A stretch of DNA of 64,000 nt from NCBI RefSeq assembly GCF_009650765.1, contig NZ_CP045740.1:868001-932000 (forward strand), in the 5' to 3' direction. Shown piece after piece: positions 1-8,837 of this stretch (position 1 is the stretch's first letter; each line of letters opens with the position of its first letter). The translations under genes and the position numbers were made by a program. This stretch comes from Streptomyces sp. SUK 48. GTDB lineage: Bacteria > Actinomycetota > Actinomycetes > Streptomycetales > Streptomycetaceae. The notes beneath the pieces were generated by a model that ran no database searches, had not been told where the DNA came from, and saw only the letters and a program-made list of their open reading frames with translations.

Positions 1-2
1 TG

Positions 3-221
3 CTCCGCGCTCGCGGCATCACGCCGAAGATCGCACGCAAGGGCACCGCCCACGGATCCGGCCTGGGCAAGACCAGGTGGGTCGTCGAGCGAACCTTCGC
101 CTGGCTCCACCAGTTCAAACGCCTGCGGACTCGCTACGAGATACGAGCGGACCTCCACCTCGGACTGCTCCAACTCGCCTGCAGCATCATCTGCTTGAGA
201 CGACTCCGAACCTCATTCTGA
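3..221 (+). pseudogene. IS5-family transposase, C-terminal fragment
   Basis: The frame is open from the window edge and ends at TGA 219-221. It reads the end of a DDE transposase of the IS5 family (IS427-like): the block around residues 20-45 contains VVERTFAWL, the conserved region with the last catalytic Glu. The stop codon lies inside the element's terminal inverted repeat, which ends at 230 beside a TA dinucleotide. The start lies outside the window, so whether the whole gene is intact cannot be told. It is closely similar to the end of the transposase at 1141-2006. Confidence 0.85.
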
Positions 222-254
222 AATGATCAGTAACTGATCGTTTCAGAATGAGTT
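211..254. repeat. back-to-back IS5 terminal inverted repeats around a shared TA
   Basis: A near-perfect palindrome. CTCATTCTGAAATGATCAG runs into TA and then CTGATCGTTTCAGAATGAG. It is the right end of the element that runs off the left edge joined, through the TA at 231-232, to the left end of the element at 233-2021. The same end sequence, in opposite orientation to the copy at 234-254, recurs at 2001-2021. Confidence 0.8.
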
Positions 255-337
255 GAGCCGTGAGGCACGGACGTGGGGGGGATGCCGCAGGCGGTCGGGG
301 TTTGCCTGCGGATGCTGATGTTGGGGAGGGTGCCTCG

Positions 338-1063
338 GTGACCTCCTTTGTGCAGCGATACATCAGTGGTGACCATGACGGAGTCTGGGCGGACCTGCGC
401 CGTCTTGGCTCCGTTCCAGACGCGCTCGACGAGGACTGCCGAGCTGTGGCGTTCGCGACGATGCAGCGGGTGGCACGCCATGTGGACCGTCTCGCGGAGC
501 AACTGACCGACCTCGGACTCGTGCCTGTCATGCCCGTCCGAGAACCGGTCACGGCCGAGGATCTGCGAGACCTCGATCTTCTTCGGGCGGAGATCGGCTC
601 AGTGCCCCTGGCTCTCGATGCCTGCTTCCGTCAGGTCGGCGGCGCGTGGTTCGCTGGGGACTGTCCGGCGCTGAGCGAGTGCTATTCCGCAGGAAGCCAG
701 TACAGCGCCGCCCCTATCCTTCCTGACCCGCTGGTTCTTCCTACGGTGCAGCACCTGCAGGAGAGCTGGGGCGACTACCAGGACGCCGTTGAGGATGACC
801 CCGAGGTTGGCGAGGACGGGTTCTTCTTCGACTTCGCGCCGGACGAGTTGCACAAGGCCAACATCAGCGGTGCCACCCACGAGATCGAAATGGCCCAGTA
901 CGTGGCCGACCCAGTGATCCACGGCGTGGCTGGCCGATCCGGCATCACCCTGGTCGAGTACCTGCGGGTGTCGATCGCCTGGGGCGGCATGCCCGGCTGG
1001 TCGTTCAAGCCAGACCAAGCGCCAGCCGCCCTGGCGGCTCTACGCGTTCACCCCGACTTCTGA
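338..1063 (+). CDS. hypothetical protein, candidate IS passenger
   Basis: A 241-residue acidic soluble protein. The GTG start at 338 is chosen because GGGGAGGG lies 7 bases upstream; an ATG at 260 in the same frame has no such site. No signal peptide or membrane segment is seen. The middle (about residues 80-150) has the pattern of SUKH/SMI1-KNR4-type immunity proteins (IGSVPLAL, then a GG turn, then a later acidic FFFDF stretch), but this resemblance is by eye and tentative. It lies inside the inverted repeats of the surrounding IS5 element, opposite in direction to the transposase, and may have been moved by it. Confidence 0.6.
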   Translation: MTSFVQRYISGDHDGVWADLRRLGSVPDALDEDCRAVAFATMQRVARHVDRLAEQLTDLGLVPVMPVREPVTAEDLRDLDLLRAEIGSVPLALDACFRQVGGAWFAGDCPALSECYSAGSQYSAAPILPDPLVLPTVQHLQESWGDYQDAVEDDPEVGEDGFFFDFAPDELHKANISGATHEIEMAQYVADPVIHGVAGRSGITLVEYLRVSIAWGGMPGWSFKPDQAPAALAALRVHPDF

Positions 1064-1140
1064 CCAGCGTGGTCCGGATGGCACCAGCTACAGGCCCATC
1101 CGGAACCTCACGAACCCCTCGCCTGGAGGTCGCTGTTACT

Positions 1141-2006
1141 TCAGCACGTCGTTCGGAGTCGCCGGAGGCAGATGATGCTGCAGGCCAGTTCCAGTAGGTC
1201 CTGGTGGAGGTCGGCACGACGTTCGTAGCGGACGCGGAGCCGTTTGAACTGGTGCAGCCATGCGAATGTGCGCTCGACCACCCAGCGGGTCTTGCCCAGC
1301 CCGGAGCCGTGGGCGACGCCCCGTCGGGCGATCACCGGCTTGATGCCGCGCGCCCACAACACCCGTCGGTACTTGTCGAAGTCGTAGCCTCTGTCGGCAT
1401 ACAAGCGCCGGGGCTTGCGGCGAGGCTGTCCTCGCAGGCCACGGATCGGAGGAACAGCGTCGAGCAGCGGGGCGAGCTGGGTGACGTCGTGTCGGTTCCC
1501 GCCGGTGAGCGTAACTGCCAGCGGGGTTCCATGTCGGTCGACAATCAGATGATGCTTGGAGCCGGGACGGGCACGGTCGACCGGTGACGGCCCGACAAGG
1601 TCCCCCCTTTCAAGGCCCGGACGTGCGAGCCGTCCACGGCACAGTCGTCGTCCAGGTCCAGCAGCTCAGTCCGGCGCAACTCGGTCAGCAGAGCCGCGTG
1701 CAGACGCGGCCACACGCCGGCCTCCGTCCAGTCCCGCAGTCGACGCCAAGCAGCCACCCCGGAGCAGCCCACAGCCTCCGCCGGAACATCACGCCAGGCG
1801 ACACCGGTCCGCAGCACGTACATCACCCCCGCGAGGGCCGCCCGGTCGGGAACACGCAGTCGGCCCGGGTAGCGGTGACGCCGCGAGGGAGCAGGCGGCA
1901 GCAACGGCGACACGCGCTCCCAGAGGTCGTCAGGAACAAGATCAGAACGCACGCGGACACCCTGCCCAGCAAGATCATGAAGCGCAAGGTCTGTGGGCCG
2001 ACTCAT
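1141..2006 (-). CDS. IS5-family transposase made by -1 frameshifting
   Basis: The first frame starts at ATG 2006, inside the terminal inverted repeat, and carries the N-terminal domain (SDLVPDDLWERVSPLLPP, then GVAWRDVP). It reads ALKGG at an AAAGGGGGG run (1602-1610 on this strand) and then goes out of frame. A slip of one base backwards continues into DLVGPSPVDRARPGSKHHL, then LYADRGYDFDKYR and the VVERTFAWL block, ending at 1141. The slippery run at the usual IS5 position makes programmed -1 frameshifting more likely than damage. The enzyme would catalyse DDE cut-and-paste transposition. The last residues (RTTC) differ from the copy at 3-221 because the adjoining IS end has been altered. 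Confidence 0.75.
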
Positions 2007-2191
2007 TCTGAAACGATCAATTAGGTCGTGCAGCGTGTCGGAGGTGTGTCGCGCGATGCTCGATCGGCGAGCGCCAGTAGGCAGAGGCCGTTGGTATACC
2101 CCCCGAAGCCAGGGGCTCGCGCCGCTTGGTGCTGGCGGAGCGCGCCGGCCTCGGGCTCGTGTACGAGGCTGGGACGTCCTCTGCCCGCCGG

Positions 2192-2395
2192 TCAACAGTC
2201 CTGGTCGTCCTTGGTGGCAATCGACACGTGGTGCTTACGTCGCAACCGGACGCTCCAAGCCACCACAGCGGTGACAAGAGCCACCAAGAGCCCACCGACG
2301 AACTCCGGCGCAGACGCAAGCAGTAGCTCGTGAATGCTGGTGATCTGGCCGGAACATGTGTCGCTGAGCGATTGTGTAACGGCGTCTACGTACAT
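2192..2395 (-). CDS. small single-pass membrane protein, hypothetical
   Basis: A 67-residue frame. Residues about 30-50 form a clear membrane segment (FVGGLLVALVTAVVAWSV) followed by positive residues (RLRRKHH), which suggests an N-out, C-in protein. The start ATG at 2395 is preceded by GAGGAGG about 12 bases upstream. No family is recognised and no partner gene adjoins it. It could be chance coding, but the membrane pattern and ribosome site speak for a real gene. Confidence 0.45.
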   Translation of the reverse strand: MYVDAVTQSLSDTCSGQITSIHELLLASAPEFVGGLLVALVTAVVAWSVRLRRKHHVSIATKDDQDC

Positions 2396-2640
2396 GTGGA
2401 TCGTGTTCCTCCTCAGCCTAGTTGCGGCAAACCTCGGTTCCGATCGGCCGCTGGACGAGACAATGAGGCCGGGGGCTCCGTGTCCCCAACCAGCTCAGGG
2501 GCGATCAGGGGCAAGCTGATGTAGGCCACGGCACTTCAGGCGTCTGAACGGGGACGGAGAACCGCGTCCCGGACGCGTCCCTGGGACACTCCTGGGGCAC
2601 TCCTGGGACATGTAGGAACGCAGCATGGGAGGAAGATGGC

Positions 2641-4803
2641 GTGAGAGAGGCAAGGGGGGGACTTGAACCTGATGACACACTTGGAAAGTTCCTGCAATCG
2701 CAGGCCAGTATCGCTGGTCTGAGTGCACGTGACATCGCGGAGCGATTTCAAGAGTTGGCCAACCAGGAGAAGTCGCGTATCGAAGCTGGGGTGGATATGC
2801 CAGCCGATCCGATGAGCAGAATGAGTTTTTCTAAGTCACACCTTGATCGACTCTATAAGGGTTCCGCGTCCCTGCCCTCCAAGCGTTTCTTGAGGATTTT
2901 CCTTGGCATAACAAGTCATGCCGCTGGCATCCGCCCCGAGCATCACCGTGAACTATGTGAACGAGCGGAAGACCTGCTGATTTCAACGCATCGGAACCGC
3001 CATAGTCGCCGTGAGACAGGTTCGATAACGACGTCGCAGGCGCCTGCCGATTCAGTTGTTGCCACCTTGCAGTTGCAGCTTGAACTGGAACGAGCTCAGC
3101 GGACCGAAGACAGACTCCGCTGGGCACTCAGCGATACGCAAGTGCTGATGGGAACCCTGCTGCAGATTGTTAATGCGCTGCGAGACATCATCACCGATGT
3201 GGACGCGCAAATCCTTCGAGGGCTGCGTAGCCCCGAAGAGAAAGCTGGCCAGGATCTAGCGAAGCGGCAACGCAGGCAAGCGCAGTCGTACAAGGTGACT
3301 GCGGAAGCGCAATTTGACCGAGTGAATCATCGGCGACGCCTGTTGGAGACCCTGTGGGATCAAGCACACGAAAATCTGCAGCGCTTGGCTTTACATGCTG
3401 AGGTAACAGATATCCCCGAGCTTCCTGACGACCTAGCCCTTCCGTCTCATCTGACACTGCCGGAAGAATTCCATGCTTCGCCTGCGCTCGCGGATATTGC
3501 CACTGCTCTAGGTAAAGTTCAGGAACATAGCGACGCGGAAGAGCAGGCCATACTTGATCTGCAGCGAGCGATTACGGTGCATGAACCTCTAAAGCTGGAT
3601 GATGAGCTGGCTATTCTAGTGGCAGCCACACGGCTCACAGATGACGGAACCCGTGGAACGGCGCTCCGCACACTCCTCAAACATTGGCCCAAACATCCCG
3701 AAACCTGCGACACACTCGTCCGACTGGCCCGTGACGAGCAGCCGAATATCCGCCTCACCGCAGTATGGAGTTTGGCAGTTAGCTGGGCTGGCCATGACGC
3801 AGCGCGCGACGCTCTCGTGGCACTGGCCCGCGACAGCAGTGCGAATGTCCGAGAGACTGCGGTGCAGGGACTGGCGGAAGGTTGGGCCGGTGATGCTGTA
3901 GCCCGCGATGCTCTCGTCGCGCAAACTCGTGACAGCGGTGCGAATATCCGGGAGATTGCGGTACTAGGGTTGGCTGAGGGGTGGGCAGGCGACGCCGTAG
4001 CGCGTGATGCTCTACTCGTGCTGGTCCGGGACGACGACGTGTATGTTCGGATGACCGTTGCGGAAAGCCTGGTTGATGGTTGGCTGAACGATGGAGTTGT
4101 TCGCACCGCCCTCGGTTCACTGAGCCATGACGCTTCACCAAGTGTCCGCTGGGCAGCGCAGCAGGGAATCGTGGCAAATCATGTTCCTAGCGGTGGCATC
4201 CCGCAGAAGACGGGCCAGGACGGCAACCTCCTCCTCGCGGTGCGACTTCCTCCCGACTATAGCGAGCCTGAGTCTATTCCCCTATTTGACAGACTGCGCC
4301 GAGGTATTTCATTCGACACGGGCGTCACTGTTCTACTGGGTAACAATGGCACGGGGAAGACGGTCCTGCTGAACGCCCTGGCACTTTTGGCACCCCAGGT
4401 AATTTCAGACGCCCCGCTACGCGGTCCTAATAATCTAAGTCGACAGTTGACGGAAGACCTTGAGGCGGTCTGGAGTGAACGACGGACTCCAGAAGGCGTG
4501 TATCACCTCAGTAGCTTTCACTTCGAACAGCAGAGGATTAATAGCCGAGCCTCTGGTGCAGAGAATTGGGTGGAGCAATGGTTCTCGGTGATAAATGAGA
4601 AGAAAGGGCCGAACCGCCTGTTCCTTCTTGACGAACCTACAGGGAGCCTCCATCGCGAGGCGAGCCAACTTATGTTTGAGCAGCTGAACGAGCTCGTCAT
4701 CCAAGGCTGTCAGGTAATCGTTGCATCTGTCCATAACATGTGGGTTGAGATGCCCGCCGCACGGGTTATCCGAATCGATAAACGCAGCAAGTTCCGTCAC
4801 TAA
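2641..4803 (+). CDS. HTH-HEAT repeat-ABC ATPase protein, possible conflict-system effector
   Basis: 720 residues from GTG 2641, with GGAGGAAG just upstream. Residues about 1-105 resemble the HTH-like region of Streptomyces regulators (GLSARDIAERF, then SHLDRLYKG). Residues 125-240 are charged and helical (coiled coil). Residues about 320-520 are HEAT/PBS-lyase-like repeats, with units such as ARDALVALARDSSANVRETA recurring every 31 residues or so. The end is an ABC/SMC-type ATPase: Walker A GNNGTGKT at 567-574 and Walker B RLFLLDEP at about 659-666. The ATPase core lacks the usual long insertion and is compact. G+C is visibly lower than in its neighbours, suggesting transfer. The stop codon TAA is part of the CTAA duplicated by the next IS, so the gene end is native. 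The substrate is unknown; a role in defence is inferred from the architecture only. Confidence 0.8.
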   Translation: MREARGGLEPDDTLGKFLQSQASIAGLSARDIAERFQELANQEKSRIEAGVDMPADPMSRMSFSKSHLDRLYKGSASLPSKRFLRIFLGITSHAAGIRPEHHRELCERAEDLLISTHRNRHSRRETGSITTSQAPADSVVATLQLQLELERAQRTEDRLRWALSDTQVLMGTLLQIVNALRDIITDVDAQILRGLRSPEEKAGQDLAKRQRRQAQSYKVTAEAQFDRVNHRRRLLETLWDQAHENLQRLALHAEVTDIPELPDDLALPSHLTLPEEFHASPALADIATALGKVQEHSDAEEQAILDLQRAITVHEPLKLDDELAILVAATRLTDDGTRGTALRTLLKHWPKHPETCDTLVRLARDEQPNIRLTAVWSLAVSWAGHDAARDALVALARDSSANVRETAVQGLAEGWAGDAVARDALVAQTRDSGANIREIAVLGLAEGWAGDAVARDALLVLVRDDDVYVRMTVAESLVDGWLNDGVVRTALGSLSHDASPSVRWAAQQGIVANHVPSGGIPQKTGQDGNLLLAVRLPPDYSEPESIPLFDRLRRGISFDTGVTVLLGNNGTGKTVLLNALALLAPQVISDAPLRGPNNLSRQLTEDLEAVWSERRTPEGVYHLSSFHFEQQRINSRASGAENWVEQWFSVINEKKGPNRLFLLDEPTGSLHREASQLMFEQLNELVIQGCQVIVASVHNMWVEMPAARVIRIDKRSKFRH

Positions 4804-4882
4804 TACTCCAGCCGTAGATCGTGATCTTGCTGGTCGGGGCTGGTGCGGAGATGGCTGCGGCCACCGTTGATCATCGTGAGTT

Positions 4883-6222
4883 GTGTGGACAAACGAAGAT
4901 CAGGCGGTGGCCGCGGGTCACAGCGTAGTGCCTGCCCGGTGGCGGGCGATGTTCGACCAGCTGATGGGCCGCGTGGCGGGCCGGTTCGCTCGGGTCGAAC
5001 CCCGACGTCGCGCAACCGCGTTGGTGCTCGGACTGCTGTCGGACCTGCCGAGGAAGAACTGCTGGACGCTGGCCGAGCATGCGGGCGACGCGACCCCAGA
5101 CGGCATGCAGCACCTGCTGCACCGTGCGAAGTGGGACGCCGACGCGATCCGCGATGACGTGCGGGCCTACGTCGTCGAGCACCTCGCCGACGACCAGGCG
5201 GTGCTCGTGGTCGACGAGACGGGCGATCTGAAGAAGGGCACGGCGACCGTCGGCGTCCAGCGCCAGTACACCGGCACGGCCGGCCGCATCGAGAACGCCC
5301 AGGTCGCCGTCTATCTCGTGTACTCCGCGGACCACGGACACGCTGCCATCGACCGAGCCCTGTACGTGCCACGCTCTTGGACCGAGGATCCGGACCGCTG
5401 CCGGAACGCGGGCATCCCGGACGATCTGGCCTTCGCCACCAAGCCCCAACTCGCCGCGCGCATGGTCGAGCGGGCGCTCGACGCGGGAACCCCCGCACGC
5501 TGGGTCGCAGGCGACGAGGTCTACGGCGACAACCCGCACCTGCGGATCACCCTTGAACGCCGCCGGACCGGCTACGTCCTGGCCGCTCCAGCACCCACCC
5601 TGTCATCACGCACGCCGGGAAGTTCCAGGCCAAGACCCTGGCCGCACGGATCCCGAAGCGGGCCTGGCAACGGCTGTCGGCCGGAACGGGCGCGAAGGGC
5701 GAGCGGTACTACGACTGGGCACAGATCGACATCCACGACCCCGCCGGTCGGCCCGGCCACTGGTGCCTGCTGGTCCGCCGCAACCGTCGCACCGGCGAAC
5801 TCGCCTTCTACCGCTGCTTCTCACCCCGGCCGGTGCCGCTGTCGGAACTGGTCCGGGTGGCCGGACGGCGCTGGACGATCGAGGAGACATTCCAGGCTGG
5901 CAAGGGCCTGACCGGCCTGGACGAGCACCAGGTCCGCCGCTGGACCACCTGGCACCGCTGGGTCACCCTCGCGATGCTCACCCACGCCTTCCTGGCCGTC
6001 ACCGCAGCTACCGAACGCCGCGACCAGCCCGCCCTCGACAGCCTGATCCCCTTGACGGGCAACGAGATCCAGCACCTGTTCGCGGCCTTGATCAGCCCGG
6101 CCCACGACCTCGCACACCGCCTGCGCTGGTCACACTGGCGACGCCGACACCAAGCCCGCGCCCGAGCCTGCCACTACCAACGGCAAGCCAACTGCCCAGC
6201 CATAGAGGTTCGCGTGCCCTGA
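4883..6222 (+). pseudogene. IS701-family transposase, frameshifted
   Basis: The first frame (GTG 4883) carries the start of a DDE transposase: MFDQLMGRVAGRF, then the first Asp in LVVDETGDLKKG and the second in VAGDEVYGDN. At about 5585-5592 the frame breaks after GYVLA. The protein continues in another frame with THPVITHAGKF, through the catalytic Glu block TIEETFQAGKG, to the stop at 6222. All three catalytic residues are present, but on separate frames. No slippery run is seen at the break, so this is damage or a sequence error rather than programmed frameshifting. Confidence 0.85.
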
Positions 6223-6285
6223 CCGGTGGCGATATCGAGATGTCGCGAGGTCGGTGCCGGTGCATACTTCCTCACCGTGGAAATC

Positions 6286-6819
6286 ATGACAGGCGAGCTG
6301 CGGCGCCTTCGATCTGGACCTGGGGCCGAGGATGACGACGAGCCCCGGCCGTTTCTCGTGCGCCTCCGGTTCACTGCCGAGGACCCAGCCCAGGTCATCG
6401 ACAACGCGCGTGCGGTACTGACATGTGTGGTCTCCCAGATGGGTGACTGGCCGACAGATGAGCTTTGGCCGCAACTGTTGCCGACCTGGTTCATCCAGCG
6501 GTGCGCGCCCGAGACCCCGGAACCGGAGCATGGCGAGCCCTTCGACGTCGAGGCGTGGCTGCGTCAATGGCGGGCGATGACGCCAGAGGAGAGAGCGGCC
6601 GTCGATCAGGGGCCGTGGACGCTCTCGGGATGGCTGTACTACTTCGACCCGACCGAGGAAGGGATGGGAGACGATCGCAGCTGGTGGTGGTGGCACGCAG
6701 GAACCGACGAGTCGGGCGGCTGGGTACAGGTGGCCACCACTGGCTGGCCCTTCGGAAGCGGTTCGCTGTCCTGGCTGATTGAGGCCAGTGGGGGTGCGGA
6801 TCTCATCTACGGGCCGTGA
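6286..6819 (+). CDS. hypothetical protein, IS701 passenger
   Basis: 177 residues from ATG 6286; in-frame GTG codons at 6226 and 6277 are alternatives, and no site has a strong ribosome sequence. It is an acidic, tryptophan-rich soluble protein (ending in RSWWWWHAGTDESGG and WLIEASGGADLIYG). No catalytic motif is visible and the family is not recognised. It lies in the same direction as the transposase, 63 bases after its stop, and inside the element's right inverted repeat, so it should move with the element. Being small, acidic and soluble, it recalls immunity-type proteins, but nothing in the sequence proves that. Confidence 0.65.
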   Translation: MTGELRRLRSGPGAEDDDEPRPFLVRLRFTAEDPAQVIDNARAVLTCVVSQMGDWPTDELWPQLLPTWFIQRCAPETPEPEHGEPFDVEAWLRQWRAMTPEERAAVDQGPWTLSGWLYYFDPTEEGMGDDRSWWWWHAGTDESGGWVQVATTGWPFGSGSLSWLIEASGGADLIYGP

Positions 6820-6890
6820 GCAGCGACTCGCCGTGATCGCGAACTACGGCTGGAGTACTAATGCAACAACGAACCAGCGAAGGAGCCTGA

Positions 6891-6936
6891 TTGCCCGAAT
6901 TACGGTTGTGTCAGCGCTCAACGTCCGGAGGGTTTA
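6891..6936 (+). pseudogene. 5' stub of a gene cut by an IS
   Basis: AAGGAG at 6880-6885 is followed after 5 bases by TTG 6891, which opens MPELRLCQRSTSGGF before the left end of the IS5 element at 6937. With the IS701 element removed, this start lies about 30 bases after the stop of the HEAT-ATPase gene, as a second gene of that operon would. No continuation is found beyond the IS cluster. Very short; tentative. Confidence 0.3.
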
Positions 6937-7796
6937 GACGCCATTTCACTTGGTAAGTCGGCGATGACATATGAGGGTCGCAGCAATGGCGGTGAAGGCG
7001 AGGAAGTGTTCTGGCTTGCGCTCGTAACGGCGGTGGAGGCGTCGGCAGCCGGACAGCCAGGACACGGTCCGCTCCACGACCCAGCGGTGTCGGCCCAGGC
7101 GTTGGGACGACTCGACACCTTTGCGGGCGAGACGGTGCCGGATGCCGCGGGAAGCGAGCCATCGCCGCAGGTAGCGGTAGTCGTAGCCCTTGTCGCCATG
7201 CAGCTTGCCGGGTCGTCGACGTCGCGGGCCGCGACGGGAGCGGATGGGCGGAATGCCGCGGACCAGCGGGATGAGAGCCTGGCTGTCGTGGAGGTTGGCG
7301 GCGGAGATACCGACCGACAGGGGCAGGCCCTGGCGGTCCACGATGAGGTGGATTTTCGATCCGGCTTTGCCACGGTCGGTCGGATTCGGTCCCGTCAGCT
7401 GCCCCCTTTGAGGGCCCGGACGCTGACGGAGTCGATCGCGCATCGCGACCAGTCAAGCCCGCCCCGGGCGCCGAGTTCGTCCAGGACCAGACGGTGGAGG
7501 TTGGCCCAGACCCTGGCCTCGGTCCACTCGGTGAACCGCCGGAAGGCAGTCGCCCCGGACAGACCGAAGCCCGGCGGGAGTTGATTCCAGGTGCAGCCCG
7601 ACGTGGCCACAAAAACGATCGCGGCCAGCACCTCGCGGTCCCCTCGCCGGCGATGCCCTCCCCCTTGCGGGCGAACCGGTGCCGGCGGCACCACCCGCTG
7701 GAACAACGTCCACAACTCTTCCGGCGCCATCCGCTCGACAAGCGCAGCAGTCATCACCCCAGACTGCCGCAAGATCACGCCAACTGAAATGACGTC
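6937..7796. mobile_element. IS5-family element, complete copy A
   Basis: 860 bp between TA at 6935-6936 and TA at 7797-7798. The left end GACGCCATTTCACTTGG and the right end (complement GACGTCATTTCAGTTGG) are inverted repeats. A second, truncated copy begins at 8838 with three or so differences in 574 bases. Confidence 0.85.
6946..7754 (-). CDS. IS5-family transposase (copy A), -1 frameshift
   Basis: Starts at ATG 7754 (MTAALVERMAPEELW). The first frame reads GCTWNQLPPGFGLSG and RCAIDSVSVRALKGGS and then stops at 7395. A one-base backward slip on AAAGGGGGC (7401-7409 on this strand) joins it to QLTGPNPTDRGKAGSKIHLI, HGDKGYDYRYLRR and the catalytic Glu block VVERTVSWLSGCRRL, ending at 6946. 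The same slippery site at the same protein position is seen in the transposase at 1141-2006, so the two-frame arrangement is probably the working form. Confidence 0.8.
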
Positions 7797-7798
7797 TA

Positions 7799-8835
7799 AC
7801 GAGTTGGTGCGTGATAGCGGGTGAGGTGTGTTTGCCTTGCTCACGGCCGTCTTCAGATGTTGGCCGTGCGGTCGGAGACGAGGCCGGCGATGGCGCGGTA
7901 GGTGTCGGGTAGGCGGTCGCGGCGATGGGTCCAGCGGGTCAGTTGCTTCCAGCGTTTGTGATCGGCGAGGGCGTGTTCGACGGTGATGCGGTCGGATGAG
8001 TGGCCGTGGCGGTCGCGTTCCCACTGTTCGACTCTGCCTGGAAGTGCTCCCGGCCGGGGTTTTCTCGGCGGTGTGATCGCTTGCCCTCGGTGGTCGCGGC
8101 TCAGGCCGAGGTAGCCGTCGTCCAGGAGGACCTCGACGTCGGGGAAGTGCCGGAAGCAGACAGCGATGCCTTCGTTGCGGGCGGCCGTGACGTCGTGCAT
8201 ACGCCCAGGTCGCAGGGCATCTGCCCATAACGTGCGACCTTGATCGTCGGCGACGACGGTGGCCTTCATGGTGTTCTGCTTCTTCTTGCCCGAGACGAAC
8301 GCGCGTCGTCCGCCGCGGCCGGCCGGTGGCCGGCGGACCTGGATCTCGGTGGCGTCCAGGCGCAGCTCGACGCCTTCGGCCTGGGCATAGGCAAAGACAT
8401 CCGTCAGCGTCCGAAGCCGCAGGCCGGGTCGGTCGGGAACCGCGCACCCCCGCCTCGCCAGGAGCGTGCGCACCTCTCCGATCGCCCGGGTGACGGTGGA
8501 CCGGTCGACGCCGAACAGCAGCCCCAGCACCGAGTGCGGCAGGTCGTGCCGCAGATGAATCAGCGTGGCCACCAGCCGATCAACGAACACCAGCCGATGA
8601 CGGGCGCCGGCACCCGCGGCCCGCTTACGGACCCCGCCTCGCGCAGCATGGCGACGACCCTCGACCCCGGCCTGCCACGGCTCGGCCAACTCATCGACCA
8701 AGCAGGCAAGATGATGCCGAGAGAGCCCCGTGAACAGCCGATGCGCCAGCACTGTCCGAATGACCGTGATCGCCACAGCGGGATCATGCCATCCACCTGG
8801 CATGACACCTCACCCGCTATCACGCACCAACTCGT
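7799..8835. mobile_element. IS5-superfamily element with 31-bp perfect inverted repeats
   Basis: A 31-bp inverted repeat (7799-7829 against 8805-8835, starting ACGAGTTGGTGCGTGATAGC) is perfect. TA lies on each side (7797-7798 and 8836-8837), and each TA is also the boundary of a copy of element A, so three elements stand in a row without spacer DNA. The perfect ends suggest recent arrival. Confidence 0.9.
7853..8803 (-). CDS. transposase, DDE_Tnp_4 type with N-terminal HTH
   Basis: 316 residues, intact, filling the element between its inverted repeats. The N-terminal half holds an HTH (LGLLFGVDRSTVTRAIGEVRTLL, residues about 95-120) as in the HTH_Tnp_4/DDE_Tnp_4 architecture. The catalytic domain begins with LRLDATEIQVRRP, continues with the FVSGKKKQNTMKATVVAD strand and LLDDGYLGL, and ends with the Glu-containing ITVEHALADHKRWK. 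It should be an active cut-and-paste transposase. Start ATG 8803 is the first in frame. Confidence 0.85.
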   Translation of the reverse strand: MPGGWHDPAVAITVIRTVLAHRLFTGLSRHHLACLVDELAEPWQAGVEGRRHAARGGVRKRAAGAGARHRLVFVDRLVATLIHLRHDLPHSVLGLLFGVDRSTVTRAIGEVRTLLARRGCAVPDRPGLRLRTLTDVFAYAQAEGVELRLDATEIQVRRPPAGRGGRRAFVSGKKKQNTMKATVVADDQGRTLWADALRPGRMHDVTAARNEGIAVCFRHFPDVEVLLDDGYLGLSRDHRGQAITPPRKPRPGALPGRVEQWERDRHGHSSDRITVEHALADHKRWKQLTRWTHRRDRLPDTYRAIAGLVSDRTANI

Positions 8836-8837
8836 TA

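Larger units (their letters stand above)
233..2021. mobile_element. IS5-family element with a candidate passenger gene
   Basis: The ends are inverted repeats: the left begins ACTGATCGTTTCAGAATGAG and the right (2001-2021) ends with its complement, with one mismatch at the outermost bases. TA follows at both sides (231-232 and 2022-2023), as expected for this IS5 subgroup. The element is 1.79 kb, about twice a normal IS5 of this type, because an extra 0.9 kb with gene 338-1063 lies between the left end and the 3' end of the transposase. The usual end directly after the transposase stop is degraded (around 1125-1140). The alternative is two IS remnants flanking ordinary DNA; a 2-bp target repeat is weak evidence. 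Confidence 0.6.
4804..6857. mobile_element. IS701-family element with passenger gene
   Basis: The inverted repeats are TACTCCAGCCGTAG at the left end and its complement at the right (about 20 of 24 positions match). They are flanked by a direct CTAA at 4800-4803 and 6858-6861. This fits the 4-bp YTAR target duplication known for IS701. The element is 2.05 kb. A usual IS701 is about 1.4 kb and ends soon after its transposase; here about 610 bp with gene 6286-6819 lie between the transposase stop and the right end. Confidence 0.85.
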
